Of a DNA stretch of 64,000 nucleotides, positions 18,723 through 27,155 are shown piece after piece. This DNA comes from Vibrio sp. HDW18 (lineage in GTDB: Bacteria; Pseudomonadota; Gammaproteobacteria; Enterobacterales; Vibrionaceae). The stretch is taken from positions 1,054,001 to 1,118,000 of the forward strand of contig NZ_CP049913.1 in NCBI RefSeq assembly GCF_011306175.1, written 5' to 3'. A program made the translations under genes and the position numbers. Under the pieces are notes generated by a model. That model searched no databases. It had not been told where the DNA came from and saw nothing but the letters and a program-made list of their open reading frames with translations. Position 1 is the first letter of the stretch. Every line of letters starts with the position of its first letter.

Positions 18723-19958
18723 TCACTCGCTATACGCCCTAGCCACTCGCCCAGCACATTGCACACTATAGTGCTTAGCATAAGCCGGAATAAAGAGTGA
18801 ATACCCTTTTTCGACAGTGCAGGTTTGACCATTGGCATGCTGTACCGTCAGTGGGCTATCAAGGGGAAGTAGGATTTCTGCACTATGCACATCGATCGGC
18901 TCATGATCCGTCGCCAAAATAATCGCAAATTTAAAGTCGCTCACTGGGATCGGGTATTGTAACCCTCCAGCAACTGGCTGCGCGGCAAGGCGCAATTGAT
19001 CAATCGCTTGCGATTTAAACACCGTACAAGCCACCAATTCATCAATATCCATATGTTTAGGGGTCAGCCCTGCACGCAGCACATTATCCGAATTGGCCAT
19101 GATCTCAAGCCCAGTACCGTGCAAATAAGCATGAGGGGTTTGGGCGTGCAAAAACATCGCTTCGCCCGGCTGTAACGTAATGAGGTTAAGCATCAATGGC
19201 GCAAATAAACCAATATCATCCGGATACTGCTGCTCTAGCTTCACAATCAAAGCAAACACTGGCTGCTGACTTTGCTTTGCTTGGCGAAGCAGTGCATTAA
19301 CCGCACGGGTTTTCGCCGCCCCTTGTAAAGAGAGTAAAGCGTAGAAAAAATCACCTAACCCCTGCTCCGTTGGGTTAGCGGTAAAGCTTGCCAGCAGTGG
19401 TTGTAGTTCGGCGATGGCCAGCGATGTGAATAAAGCGAGGATCTCCTCTATCGCACGAAAACCATTCATCGCTTGATAGTCGGTCAGGGCGTACACCAGC
19501 TCAGGTTTGTGATTGGGATCTTTGTAGTTGCGCTGAGCTGCCGTGAGTGCAATGCCTTGTTGCTCTTCTCTAGCAAAGCCTTGCTGCGCTTGTTGTTGAT
19601 TAGGATGCACCTGGATCGACAGCGCCTGTTCTGCCGCCAAAATCTTAAAAAGATAAGGCAGTTCACCAAATTGATTGGCCGTTTGTTGACCTAAAATCAG
19701 CGTTGGGTTTTGCGCGATAAACTCGGATAATTTAACCGATTGTCCATTAATCTTAATCAGCGAACAACCATTAGGATGCGCGCCCATCCACAGTTCCGCT
19801 TGTGGCTGCCCGGTTGGGTTTTCGAGCGCGAATAACTGGTGTAGCGCCGTTTTACTGCCCCACGCATAGTTTTGGATAGGATTGGTCATTGGGAAGAAGA
19901 CTGCCTGCGGCAGGGTCGAATGTTCAGCTTGGATTGTCGGCATTTGAGTCACCATCAA
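18723..19958 (-). CDS. manA: Mannose-6-phosphate isomerase, class I
   Basis: Zinc enzyme interconverting mannose-6-phosphate and fructose-6-phosphate. The protein is 411 residues. The zinc-site segments are visible: LSIQVHPNQQQA near residue 115, DPNHKPELVYALTDYQAMNG near 148, and FLHAQTPHAYLHGTGLEIMA near 270, followed by NSDNVLRAGLTPKHMDIDEL. About 24 N-terminal residues precede the usual PMTNPIQNYAWGS start, so a start at the internal methionine near residue 24 is possible. It lies 42 bases downstream of the PTS IIABC gene on the same strand. Mannose imported as mannose-6-phosphate could be channelled to glycolysis. A second copy for GDP-mannose synthesis may exist elsewhere. Confidence 0.93.
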   Translation of the reverse strand: MMVTQMPTIQAEHSTLPQAVFFPMTNPIQNYAWGSKTALHQLFALENPTGQPQAELWMGAHPNGCSLIKINGQSVKLSEFIAQNPTLILGQQTANQFGELPYLFKILAAEQALSIQVHPNQQQAQQGFAREEQQGIALTAAQRNYKDPNHKPELVYALTDYQAMNGFRAIEEILALFTSLAIAELQPLLASFTANPTEQGLGDFFYALLSLQGAAKTRAVNALLRQAKQSQQPVFALIVKLEQQYPDDIGLFAPLMLNLITLQPGEAMFLHAQTPHAYLHGTGLEIMANSDNVLRAGLTPKHMDIDELVACTVFKSQAIDQLRLAAQPVAGGLQYPIPVSDFKFAIILATDHEPIDVHSAEILLPLDSPLTVQHANGQTCTVEKGYSLFIPAYAKHYSVQCAGRVARAYSE

Positions 19959-20000
19959 AAAGCTGGCTTGAGCGCTAGCTCAAGCCAGAACAAGGCAGGA

Positions 20001-21902
20001 TTAAGCGGTTACTACCGCGCGCTTTTGAGAACGGATTTTTTTGAGCGTCAGGCAGGTCATTGCCGTCACCACCGCACCGGTCGCCATACAAATCAGCGCT
20101 AACAGTGGTAAGTTCATTGCCCCTAGCAGAGCAACCACGGGGCCGCCATGCGCCACGCTGTTGGTGATCCCGAAAGCAAACGCCATCACCGCGGCGACCA
20201 TGGATCCCAATACGTTGGCAGGGATCACCGACATCGGATCTTGCGCAGCAAACGGAATCGCACCTTCCGAGATCCCGACTAATCCCATCGCGCCCGCCGC
20301 TTTGCCGGCTTCGATTTCCGAGGTTTCAAACAGGTTGAGCTTGCGCCCCATCACCGTCGCTAGCCCCATACCCAATGGCGCGACTGGGATAGCACATGCC
20401 ATCGCGCCCATAAATTGGGTTTGACCACTGGCAATCATGCCGACAGAGAACAGGAAGGCGACTTTGTTAAACGGCCCGCCCATGTCAAAACCGGCCATAC
20501 CGCCAAGCACAATCCCCAATAAGATGACGTTGCCCGAACTCATACTGGTAAGTAGCGCAGTGAGGCTATCCATTAAGCTGGCGATCGGAGCACCGATCAC
20601 AAAAATGAACAAACCGGCGATAAACAGTGAAGCCGTGATTGGTGCAATCATGATCGGCACCAATGGCTGAATAAATTTGTGATAGTGAATCGAGGTGAGC
20701 CACTTCACGAAGTAACCCACCAATAGACCAGCAATGATGGCACCAATAAAACCAGTACCCGCCTCCGCGCCGTAAAATGAGCCATTGTTGGCAATCCAGC
20801 CACCAATTAAACCAGGGGCCAGTGCAGCACGATCGCCAATCGCATAAGCGATATAACCGGCCAAAATCGGGATCATCAAGGTGAAGGCCACCACACCCAC
20901 TTCAAGAATTTGGTTCCACATGCTTCCCACCGGAATGGCCATTCCCGCTTCGGTCGGCTCACCACCCACCGCTAGCGCTAGCGCAATCAACAGCCCACCA
21001 GTCACCACAAACGGGATCATGTGCGATACACCATTCATCAAGAAGCGGTACAGATCGGAGCGCGCTTGTGAGGCTTTATTGGTGACCGATGGAGAAGCGG
21101 TGTTTTCCGCTTGGTAATGGGGCGCGCTTAACGCTTGGTTGATTAATTGCTGAGCATTACGGATCGGCGCTTTGACATTGGTTCTAATCAGACGTTTACC
21201 AGCAAAGCGTGCCATATCCACTTGCTTGTCACAGGCAACCACAATCGCCTCTGCGCGTTCGATCTCTTCGGCGCTTGGGCTATTTTTCACCCCAATCGAA
21301 CCGTTTGTTTCCACTTTGATCTGATAACCAAGAGCCGCGGCACCTTTTTCTAGCGCTTCAGCGGCTAAATAAGTGTGAGCGATACCAGCCGGGCAACCCG
21401 TGACACCAATAATCAATCCCTTGCTTTCGTCACTCATGCTGGTCGATACAGATGCGGGTTTCTTCAATAGCATTGCCAGCGCTTGCTCTGGACTTTGGGC
21501 ATTGAGGAAGGCGTCAATAAAACCTTCTTCAATCAATTTAGCAGAGAGCTCTGCCAAGACTTCAATATGGTGATCATCACTTGCCTCTGGTGAAGCGATC
21601 ATGAAAAACAGCTTGGACGGTAAACCATCTTCCGCGCCATAGTCGATACCATGGCGGCTGACTCCAATCGCCACCGCAGGTTGAATCACCGCAGCGCTTT
21701 TGGCGTGCGGGATCGCAACGCCATCTTCAAATCCGGTATTGCCTAACGCTTCACGCGCTTGAATATCTTTAATAAACAGAGCCTTATCTGAGATACGCCC
21801 TTGTGCATGCAAGATATTAGTCAGCTCTTCGAAGACTGCAGGTTTCGAATTGGCTTGCAGATCAAGCAGAATTAGATCGGCATTAATCAATTGGTTGATC
21901 AT
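20001..21902 (-). CDS. PTS EIIA-EIIB-EIIC permease, fructose family (probable mannose/fructose)
   Basis: A 633-residue three-domain sugar phosphotransferase permease. Order: EIIA about 1-145 with phospho-His66 in GVAIPHAKS; EIIB about 163-260 with phospho-Cys170 in IGVTGCPAGIAHTYLAAEAL; EIIC about 285-625, with GVSHMIPFVVTGGLLIALAL, GGPFNKVAFL and ISEGAIPFAAQDP. Domain order and motifs place it in the fructose family. The adjacent manA and the AraC gene upstream suggest mannose. In V. cholerae a homologous permease next to manA is, as far as I recall, a mannose importer. A 484-bp regulatory region separates it from the divergent araC-type gene. Confidence 0.9.
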   Translation of the reverse strand: MINQLINADLILLDLQANSKPAVFEELTNILHAQGRISDKALFIKDIQAREALGNTGFEDGVAIPHAKSAAVIQPAVAIGVSRHGIDYGAEDGLPSKLFFMIASPEASDDHHIEVLAELSAKLIEEGFIDAFLNAQSPEQALAMLLKKPASVSTSMSDESKGLIIGVTGCPAGIAHTYLAAEALEKGAAALGYQIKVETNGSIGVKNSPSAEEIERAEAIVVACDKQVDMARFAGKRLIRTNVKAPIRNAQQLINQALSAPHYQAENTASPSVTNKASQARSDLYRFLMNGVSHMIPFVVTGGLLIALALAVGGEPTEAGMAIPVGSMWNQILEVGVVAFTLMIPILAGYIAYAIGDRAALAPGLIGGWIANNGSFYGAEAGTGFIGAIIAGLLVGYFVKWLTSIHYHKFIQPLVPIMIAPITASLFIAGLFIFVIGAPIASLMDSLTALLTSMSSGNVILLGIVLGGMAGFDMGGPFNKVAFLFSVGMIASGQTQFMGAMACAIPVAPLGMGLATVMGRKLNLFETSEIEAGKAAGAMGLVGISEGAIPFAAQDPMSVIPANVLGSMVAAVMAFAFGITNSVAHGGPVVALLGAMNLPLLALICMATGAVVTAMTCLTLKKIRSQKRAVVTA

Positions 21903-21988
21903 AGAGACCTCTGTACATTTTATTTTTATGTCAGAGTCATTGTTGAATGTTTGCCTTGATCTGATTAGTGCATAAATAGAGCATACAC

Positions 21989-22166
21989 TGGATGATTGTA
22001 ACCATATGGATAAGGTGTGATTTAGATCGCTGAGTAGTCAATAGCATCAGCCATCAATAAACAATGCATAAAAATTAGTTTTTTCATTGAATTAGCATAC
22101 GAATGGTTTATTTGAGCGAAACTTTCGTTCTAGATAATTAAGGCCATAGCTGGATTATTGTACCAA
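21989..22166. promoter_or_regulatory. Direct repeat pair in the PTS / AraC divergent region
   Basis: TGGATGATTGTAACCA (21989-22004) and TGGATTATTGTACCAA (22151-22166) agree at 13 of 16 positions in the same orientation, 162 bases apart. They lie between the IIABC-manA operon (minus) and the AraC-type gene (plus), so they are candidate binding sites for that regulator. The remainder of 21903-22230 is AT-rich, with no other clear element. An ERIC copy fills 22231-22357. Confidence 0.35.
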
Positions 22167-22230
22167 TGAACTGAGATTGTGATTGGCTTCAAGGAGACGC
22201 GCCGCCATTCCATGTATACCTTGCGCCGTC

Positions 22231-22357
22231 TATACCCAAACCACTTGGAGTTGCAGGTAGGCGGCAAGTGAGTGAGTCACCATGAGCATAGGCAAACGAT
22301 GTGATTGGGGTGAACGAACCTAGCCAACACCACTGCAGCTTCAAGTAGGAAGGGATA
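22231..22357. repeat. ERIC element, copy 3
   Basis: A 127-bp copy from TATACCCAAACCACTTGGAG to TTCAAGTAGGAAGGGATA, colinear with copies at 26801 and 34711. It ends 30 bases before the AraC-type gene start, so it separates that gene from any promoter further upstream or contributes to its leader. Confidence 0.92.
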
Positions 22358-22386
22358 TCGTTGAGTCACGACACTGGAGTTTAAGC

Positions 22387-23226
22387 ATGATTTTTGATGA
22401 TTTACTGTCATCGGTACTCAATGAACGTGAGCCTTTTCATCATATTTGGTTTGCTGGCGACTTTCATACCCCACCGGAATGCAGCTATCAGGTCAACTTT
22501 CCACGCTTGGAATTGGTGCTCAGCGGTGAATACATCAATGAGATGGAAAGCCACGATCGCAAAGTGACCCACATCGTTGCCAAAGCGGGGGATGCGATTT
22601 TTATTCCAGCTAACTGCTGGAATAAACCCAATTGGGATACCGATTGCTCGGTACTGAGTATGTTGTTTGGCCGGCGTCAGCTCGGGCTGAGCTTAGTCAG
22701 TAAACGCAAAGGGGAAGCTCACTTTTTCGATATTCAAAAGCACAGTATTCAAACTCGTTCTGGGTTTGCGATTGATAACATTTTACAAGCGCTCAGCTCA
22801 TTGGCGCGTGAGAATCATAAACAACCGATCGATGAATTGCTGCTGCAAGCGTTACTCTCCTACACCCAAATCATGCTAAATAGCCCGACCGAAAAAAGTC
22901 ATAATCGGGTACAAGATCTCTATCAAGGGATCTGCATTTATATCCAAGAAAATTTTCATCGCCCGATCACACGGGAAAGCATCGCAGTACGTTTTAGTAT
23001 TTCAGCCAATCATTTATCACGCCTATTTCGCCAACAAGGGCATATGACGCTGGCCGATTACATTACTTGGGTGCGGATAGATCGCGCCAAATTTATGCTC
23101 AAAAAATACCATTTTAAGCTCAATGAAGTCGCGCTGCGCTGCGGATTTAAGGATGTGAACTATTTTTGCCGCGTGTTTAAACAGCGCACTGGTCGTACTC
23201 CAAGCGACTATCGCGCCTCAATATAA
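22387..23226 (+). CDS. AraC-family transcriptional regulator
   Basis: A 279-residue regulator with an N-terminal cupin-like effector domain (about 1-160; note AGDAIFIPANCWNKPNWD near residue 67) and a C-terminal AraC DNA-binding domain with two helix-turn-helix units (about 180-279). The latter include ITRESIAVRFSISANHLSRL and LNEVALRCGFKDVNYFCRVF, ending in the signature FKQRTGRTPSDYR. Flanked on both sides by sugar PTS genes, it very probably senses a hexose or hexose phosphate and controls these operons. Its 3' end overlaps the convergent EIIA gene by 9 bases, which is unusually tight and could allow antisense interference. Confidence 0.9.
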   Translation: MIFDDLLSSVLNEREPFHHIWFAGDFHTPPECSYQVNFPRLELVLSGEYINEMESHDRKVTHIVAKAGDAIFIPANCWNKPNWDTDCSVLSMLFGRRQLGLSLVSKRKGEAHFFDIQKHSIQTRSGFAIDNILQALSSLARENHKQPIDELLLQALLSYTQIMLNSPTEKSHNRVQDLYQGICIYIQENFHRPITRESIAVRFSISANHLSRLFRQQGHMTLADYITWVRIDRAKFMLKKYHFKLNEVALRCGFKDVNYFCRVFKQRTGRTPSDYRASI

Positions 23227-24009
23227 CAAACGCGACATGGCGTACATCAACAGTGCTTGCAAATCGACACCGCTGCGCGTCAACAGTAAACGCTCAACCA
23301 TTTGCTCACACAACAAATTGCGGGTGAGATTCGTCGCGGTAATGATTTGCTCTCGATTCGGCTTGCCCGGCATTACCAAAGCAATCGCTAAATGCACCTC
23401 GCCGATCGGAGAGGCCCAATCCATTGGCTGATCATTTTTGATCACCGCCACCGCGATCTGCTCAACACCATCAAACATCACATGTGGGATCGCAATGCCG
23501 GGAGCAACACAGGTGGAAGAGCGCTCTTCACGTTTGATAAACGCTAAAATCAGCTCATCGGGCACGGCGGGGTAGATCAGTTGTGCCAGCCCTTTCAAAC
23601 ATTGAAACTTAGTGAGAGTGGTGTGCGCTTTGGCATAGTGCCATTTCACTGCACTCGACGGGCAAATTTGTGGAAAACGCTCAGCCAAATGGCTAGAAAA
23701 CTCATCATTAATCTTGGCACCCACCACCACATAGTGAGCCGAGAGCATATCTTTAATCACAAAGCAGGCCAATTCCGCATCAATACCGATGGCGGTGATT
23801 TGGCATAAATCCCCTTGCTGAAGAGCCACTTGCAGCATCGCGAGCGACTTGCCTAACTCGGCACAACGATTGGCGGTGATGTTGATTATGTGTAAGGTAC
23901 TTTTGAATTTGCGCGCTACGCGAGCCAGCGGCTGAGCGATATAAGCACTCGCATTGACATCATTGACCAAGAACGTCACTTGGTACTCATGCATCATGGG
24001 CAAGATCAA
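23218..24009 (-). CDS. HPr-like (His-less) domain fused to PTS EIIA
   Basis: A 263-residue protein. The C-terminal part (about 130-263) is a fructose-type EIIA with phospho-His176 in APGIAIPHVMFD. The N-terminal 90 residues resemble HPr in pattern: QVTFLVNDVNASAYIAQPLA aligns with the HPr NGLHTRPAA segment, followed by KSLAMLQVALQQGDLCQITA. The position of the phosphorylatable His15 of HPr is occupied by non-His residues (VNASAY), so this domain should not accept phosphate from EI. It may be regulatory or structural, as in FruB-type fusions. It forms an ATGA overlap with the IIB gene upstream and overlaps the AraC gene 3' end on the other strand. Confidence 0.75.
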   Translation of the reverse strand: MILPMMHEYQVTFLVNDVNASAYIAQPLARVARKFKSTLHIINITANRCAELGKSLAMLQVALQQGDLCQITAIGIDAELACFVIKDMLSAHYVVVGAKINDEFSSHLAERFPQICPSSAVKWHYAKAHTTLTKFQCLKGLAQLIYPAVPDELILAFIKREERSSTCVAPGIAIPHVMFDGVEQIAVAVIKNDQPMDWASPIGEVHLAIALVMPGKPNREQIITATNLTRNLLCEQMVERLLLTRSGVDLQALLMYAMSRLLY

Positions 24010-24305
24010 CGACAGTGCACGAGAAAGACTTTATCGACATTGAGTAGTACTTCTTCAATAGACAGTGTGACGACCTTTGCCCCTTCAAAACGGCTCGCTT
24101 GTTCAATATCGATATCCGAGACAATCAGCACCTTATCGGCATGAGCAATATCATAAGAAGTGAGTGGATTTTCAATCCCCATCGCACCTTGGGTTTCGAC
24201 TTTGATCTGTACATGATTTTTTGCCGCTGCTTTGGTTAAGGCATCTGCCGCCATATAAGTATGTGCAATGCCTGTTGGACAAGCGGTAACTGCCACAATT
24301 TTCAT
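24006..24305 (-). CDS. PTS EIIB, fructose family, stand-alone
   Basis: A 99-residue cytoplasmic EIIB with the fructose-type active site at the very N-terminus: MKIVAVTACPTGIAHTYMAA, phospho-Cys9. KVETQGAMGIENPLT follows near residue 36. It lacks any EIIC of its own and is followed, with a 4-base ATGA overlap, by the HPr-like/EIIA protein. The two together could serve as phosphodonors to one of the neighbouring EIIC domains. It is divergent from the large IIA-IIC-IIB permease across a region with nested inverted repeats. Confidence 0.9.
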   Translation of the reverse strand: MKIVAVTACPTGIAHTYMAADALTKAAAKNHVQIKVETQGAMGIENPLTSYDIAHADKVLIVSDIDIEQASRFEGAKVVTLSIEEVLLNVDKVFLVHCR

Positions 24306-24359
24306 TCGACTCTCTTATCATGCTGTTTGCCACGATCTTAGCACAAGGCTGCGCCAATG

Positions 24360-24524
24360 TTGTGCCACGTCAGAAAACCCAGCTCACAGATCCCTGCGCA
24401 TGTTATATTAATCCAGCAATTGCCTGTTTCGTCCTATATTGAACCGCCACATGACTGGTTACTCTAGCCTACGCTCACCAACGGCAAGTCGTTTATTCTA
24501 CGGTGTGGCACAACGGTAACCAGT
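24360..24524. promoter_or_regulatory. Nested inverted repeats between divergent PTS operons
   Basis: TTGTGCCAC (24360-24368) is inverted as GTGGCACAA (24505-24513). Inside and overlapping this frame, ACTGGTTACT (24454-24463) is inverted as GGTAACCAGT (24515-24524; 9 of 10 pairs). All lie between the IIB gene (minus) and the IIA-IIC-IIB gene (plus). Such paired half-sites are typical of looping or AraC-type regulation, but binding is inferred only. Nothing else was seen in 24306-24549. Confidence 0.45.
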
Positions 24525-24549
24525 TAACACAATACAAGGTAATCTTATC

Positions 24550-26451
24550 GTGGATATGATGTCTCTGATCACCCCGGAGCTGATCTGTCTAGATCTGCAA
24601 GCGACCAATAAAACTCAGGTACTGATGGAATTGGTAGATTTACTGGATAAAGCAGGAAAACTGACCAATAAACAGCAGTTTTTAGACGATATCTGGCGTA
24701 GAGAAGAGATTGGCAATACTGGCTTTGAGCAAGGGATCGCCATTCCACACGCCAAAAGCCACGCCGCAGCACAACCAGCAGTCGTGGTAGGAATTAGCCG
24801 CCATGGTATTGATTACGGTGCCGAAGATGGCCAACTTTCTGAGGTGTTTTTTATGCTCGCCTCACCGGAGGGCAAAGACCATCAACATATTGAAGTGCTG
24901 ACACAAATCTCCAGTAAACTGATTGAAGATGACTTTATCCAGCAACTTAAAGCGGCGACCAGCCTTGAACAAGCACGAGCCCTGTTTGTCGAGCCTTTAC
25001 CCACCCCTTTCTCCACCATGCCCGATCAGCCAAACTTTAACGAGCAACCCCTCAGTCAGTTCACCCAGCGCTTAGCGCAGATCAAGTTGCATCTGCTGTT
25101 TGGCACCTCGCATATGATCCCATTTATCGTCGCCGGTGGGGTACTTCTGTCACTGGCGGTGATGAGTTCAGGTCATGGTACCATCCCCGAACAAGGGTGG
25201 CTGGCCGATATCGCGCAAATGGGCCTAGCGGGTTTAACCCTCTTTACGGTGGTACTCGGTGGCTATATCGCTTATTCGATGGCCGACAAACCCGGCTTAG
25301 CTCCGGGTATGATTGGCACTTGGATTGCGGTCAATCAATACGATACCGGTTTTATTGGCGCAATGGTGGTCGGTTTTTTTGCCGGTTTTGTGGTGTGTCA
25401 GCTCAAGAAAATCCCCCTGCCAGAGAGCATGATTTCACTCGGCTCTATCTTTATCTATCCACTGTTTGGCACCTTTATTACCTGCGGTACCATCATGTGG
25501 CTGATCGGCTCTCCGATCGCGAGCAGTATGCTGTGGCTTAATCAGTTTTTGGCTTCCATGGCCGATTCAGGCAAGGTGGCGCTAGGCGTGGTACTCGGCG
25601 CCATGACCACCTTTGATATGGGAGGCCCGATCAATAAAGTGGCCACGTTGTTTGCACAAACCCAAGTCAATACTCAACCTTGGTTGATGGGCGGGGTGGG
25701 GATCGCGATCTGTACTCCACCATTGGGGATGGCTCTTGCCACCTTACTTGCACCAGGTAAATTCAAACGGGAGGAACGGGAAGCCGGTAAAGCGGCAGGT
25801 ATTATGGGCATGATTGGCATCAGCGAAGGAGCGATCCCATTTGCCGTCGCCGACCCGGCTCGGGTATTACCGGCAATTATTGCGGGTGGCATCGTCGGCA
25901 ATGTGATCGGTTTTTGGTTCCAAGTACTTAACCACGCCCCTTGGGGCGGCTGGATTATTTTGCCAGTAGTGGATGGCAAACTAGGCTACATCCTAGGTAC
26001 CTTAGCCGGCGCAGGTACCACCGCGCTGATCGCTATCGCGCTTAAAAAAACCATCGCCAACGAGCTGCAATATCACCCAGAGGATCATCCCGTGTATTCA
26101 TCGGTGAGCGAAGAAGGTCAAGCCGAGATCCTTGCCGTCACCGCTTGCCCATCAGGGGTGGCACATACTTTCTTAGCCGCCAAAGCGCTGGAAAAAGCCG
26201 CTTGCCGGATGGGGGTCAAAATCAAAGTCGAAACCCAAGGAGCCAACGGCATTCTCAATCGGATCACCGCCAAAGATGTTGAACAGGCCAAGTGGGTGAT
26301 CTTAGCCCACGATGTCGCGATTAAACATCCGCAGCGTTTTGAGCACATCAAGGTTATCGACATCACCACCAAAGAGGCGATTTTAAATGCCGCCGCCTTG
26401 GTGCAAATGAACCGTCAATATCAGCATTTGCCTTCAATACACCGAGGTTAA
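24550..26451 (+). CDS. PTS permease EIIA-EIIC-EIIB, fructose family (GTG start)
   Basis: A 633-residue permease with a domain order different from the copy at 20001. EIIA is about 1-150 with phospho-His67 in GIAIPHAKS; EIIC about 185-510 with FGTSHMIPFIVAGGVLL, GGPINKVATLFAQTQVNTQP and GISEGAIPFAVADPARVLP. C-terminal EIIB has phospho-Cys533 in LAVTACPSGVAHTFLAAKAL. Its EIIC and EIIB are closely similar to those encoded at 27156-28559. The GTG at 24550 has AAGGT ten bases upstream; ATGs at 24556 and 24559 are alternatives. It likely takes up a hexose, but sequence alone does not tell which one. Confidence 0.88.
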   Translation: MDMMSLITPELICLDLQATNKTQVLMELVDLLDKAGKLTNKQQFLDDIWRREEIGNTGFEQGIAIPHAKSHAAAQPAVVVGISRHGIDYGAEDGQLSEVFFMLASPEGKDHQHIEVLTQISSKLIEDDFIQQLKAATSLEQARALFVEPLPTPFSTMPDQPNFNEQPLSQFTQRLAQIKLHLLFGTSHMIPFIVAGGVLLSLAVMSSGHGTIPEQGWLADIAQMGLAGLTLFTVVLGGYIAYSMADKPGLAPGMIGTWIAVNQYDTGFIGAMVVGFFAGFVVCQLKKIPLPESMISLGSIFIYPLFGTFITCGTIMWLIGSPIASSMLWLNQFLASMADSGKVALGVVLGAMTTFDMGGPINKVATLFAQTQVNTQPWLMGGVGIAICTPPLGMALATLLAPGKFKREEREAGKAAGIMGMIGISEGAIPFAVADPARVLPAIIAGGIVGNVIGFWFQVLNHAPWGGWIILPVVDGKLGYILGTLAGAGTTALIAIALKKTIANELQYHPEDHPVYSSVSEEGQAEILAVTACPSGVAHTFLAAKALEKAACRMGVKIKVETQGANGILNRITAKDVEQAKWVILAHDVAIKHPQRFEHIKVIDITTKEAILNAAALVQMNRQYQHLPSIHRG

Positions 26452-26505
26452 GAGCCGCCGTTACCACTTTGCACGTAAAGCCTCGCCCGTACGGGCGGGG
26501 AGAAG

Positions 26506-26998
26506 TCAGTTTTCCAAGAGATAATCACGAAAATCAGGGTTCTCAATTTCCAACTTACCTCGCTCCGGAGTGTAGATCAGATCAAGCCTCTTTAATCGGA
26601 TCACCGCGTTTTTTACCGACCATTTGGTGATGTTCACGTCATGGTAACCAGTGAAAGCTTTCACTTTGTCTAACCCAATACTGGTATAAAGACCTTTTGA
26701 TTCGTTAACGGCAACAAGCTTTAGGATCGCCAATTCAATAGGTTTAAGCTGCTGACATATGATTGAAAAATGGCTTTCAGACTCAATTCGATCGGCATCA
26801 TATACCCAAACAACTTGGAGTTGCAGGTAGGCGGCAAGTGAGTGAATCCCCATGAGCATAGGCAAACTATGTGATTGGGGTGAACCAACGTAGCCAACAC
26901 CGCTGCAGCTTCAAGTAGGAAGGGTATAGCAGACCTTTGTCCATCCCATCAAGAATGAAGGTTGCCAGAGATGTTCGTGGGTAGTGCCAAATGTCCAT
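26506..26998 (-). pseudogene. ATPase (RRMGKTEFL-type AAA family) gene with its core replaced by an ERIC copy
   Basis: From the ATG at 26998 the minus strand reads MDIWHYPRTSLATFILDGMD then KGLLY, the N-terminus of a family of P-loop ATPases, and runs straight into an ERIC copy (26801-26927). On the far side coding resumes as DADRIESESHFSIICQQLKP and continues through a winged-helix C-terminus (SVKNAVIRLKRLDLIYTPER) to the stop at 26506. The P-loop and all of the middle, probably well over 200 codons, are absent. The frame entering the ERIC meets a stop inside it, so no fusion is made. The family assignment of the two ends is from memory of similar proteins and is less certain than the break itself. 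Confidence 0.65.
26801..26927. repeat. ERIC element, copy 4, inside the ATPase remnant
   Basis: A complete 127-bp copy with terminal TATACCC and GGGTATA. It is flanked on both sides by coding remnants of one gene, so its borders are exact. Flanking bases are ATCA before and GCAG after; no long target duplication is visible. Confidence 0.95.
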
Positions 26999-27104
26999 AA
27001 TTCAATCTGTTTTGGTAGGTTATGTTAATAATAAAACCACAAATAGACTTTGTGGTATTTTTTTTACCACAATCTACCACAACGTAATCCAACACGATCG
27101 ACCG

Positions 27105-27136
27105 ATAAAACAAGAGCCCTTCGGGGAAGGGCTCTA
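27105..27136 (-). terminator. Terminator of the IIA / IIC-IIB PTS operon
   Basis: AGAGCCCTT and AAGGGCTCT form a 9-bp stem around a short G/C loop, and on the minus strand the tail reads TGTTTTATC. It lies about 20 bases after the stop of the IIC-IIB gene. Confidence 0.85.
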
Positions 27137-27155
27137 GAGGCAGGAGCTTAGGGAG

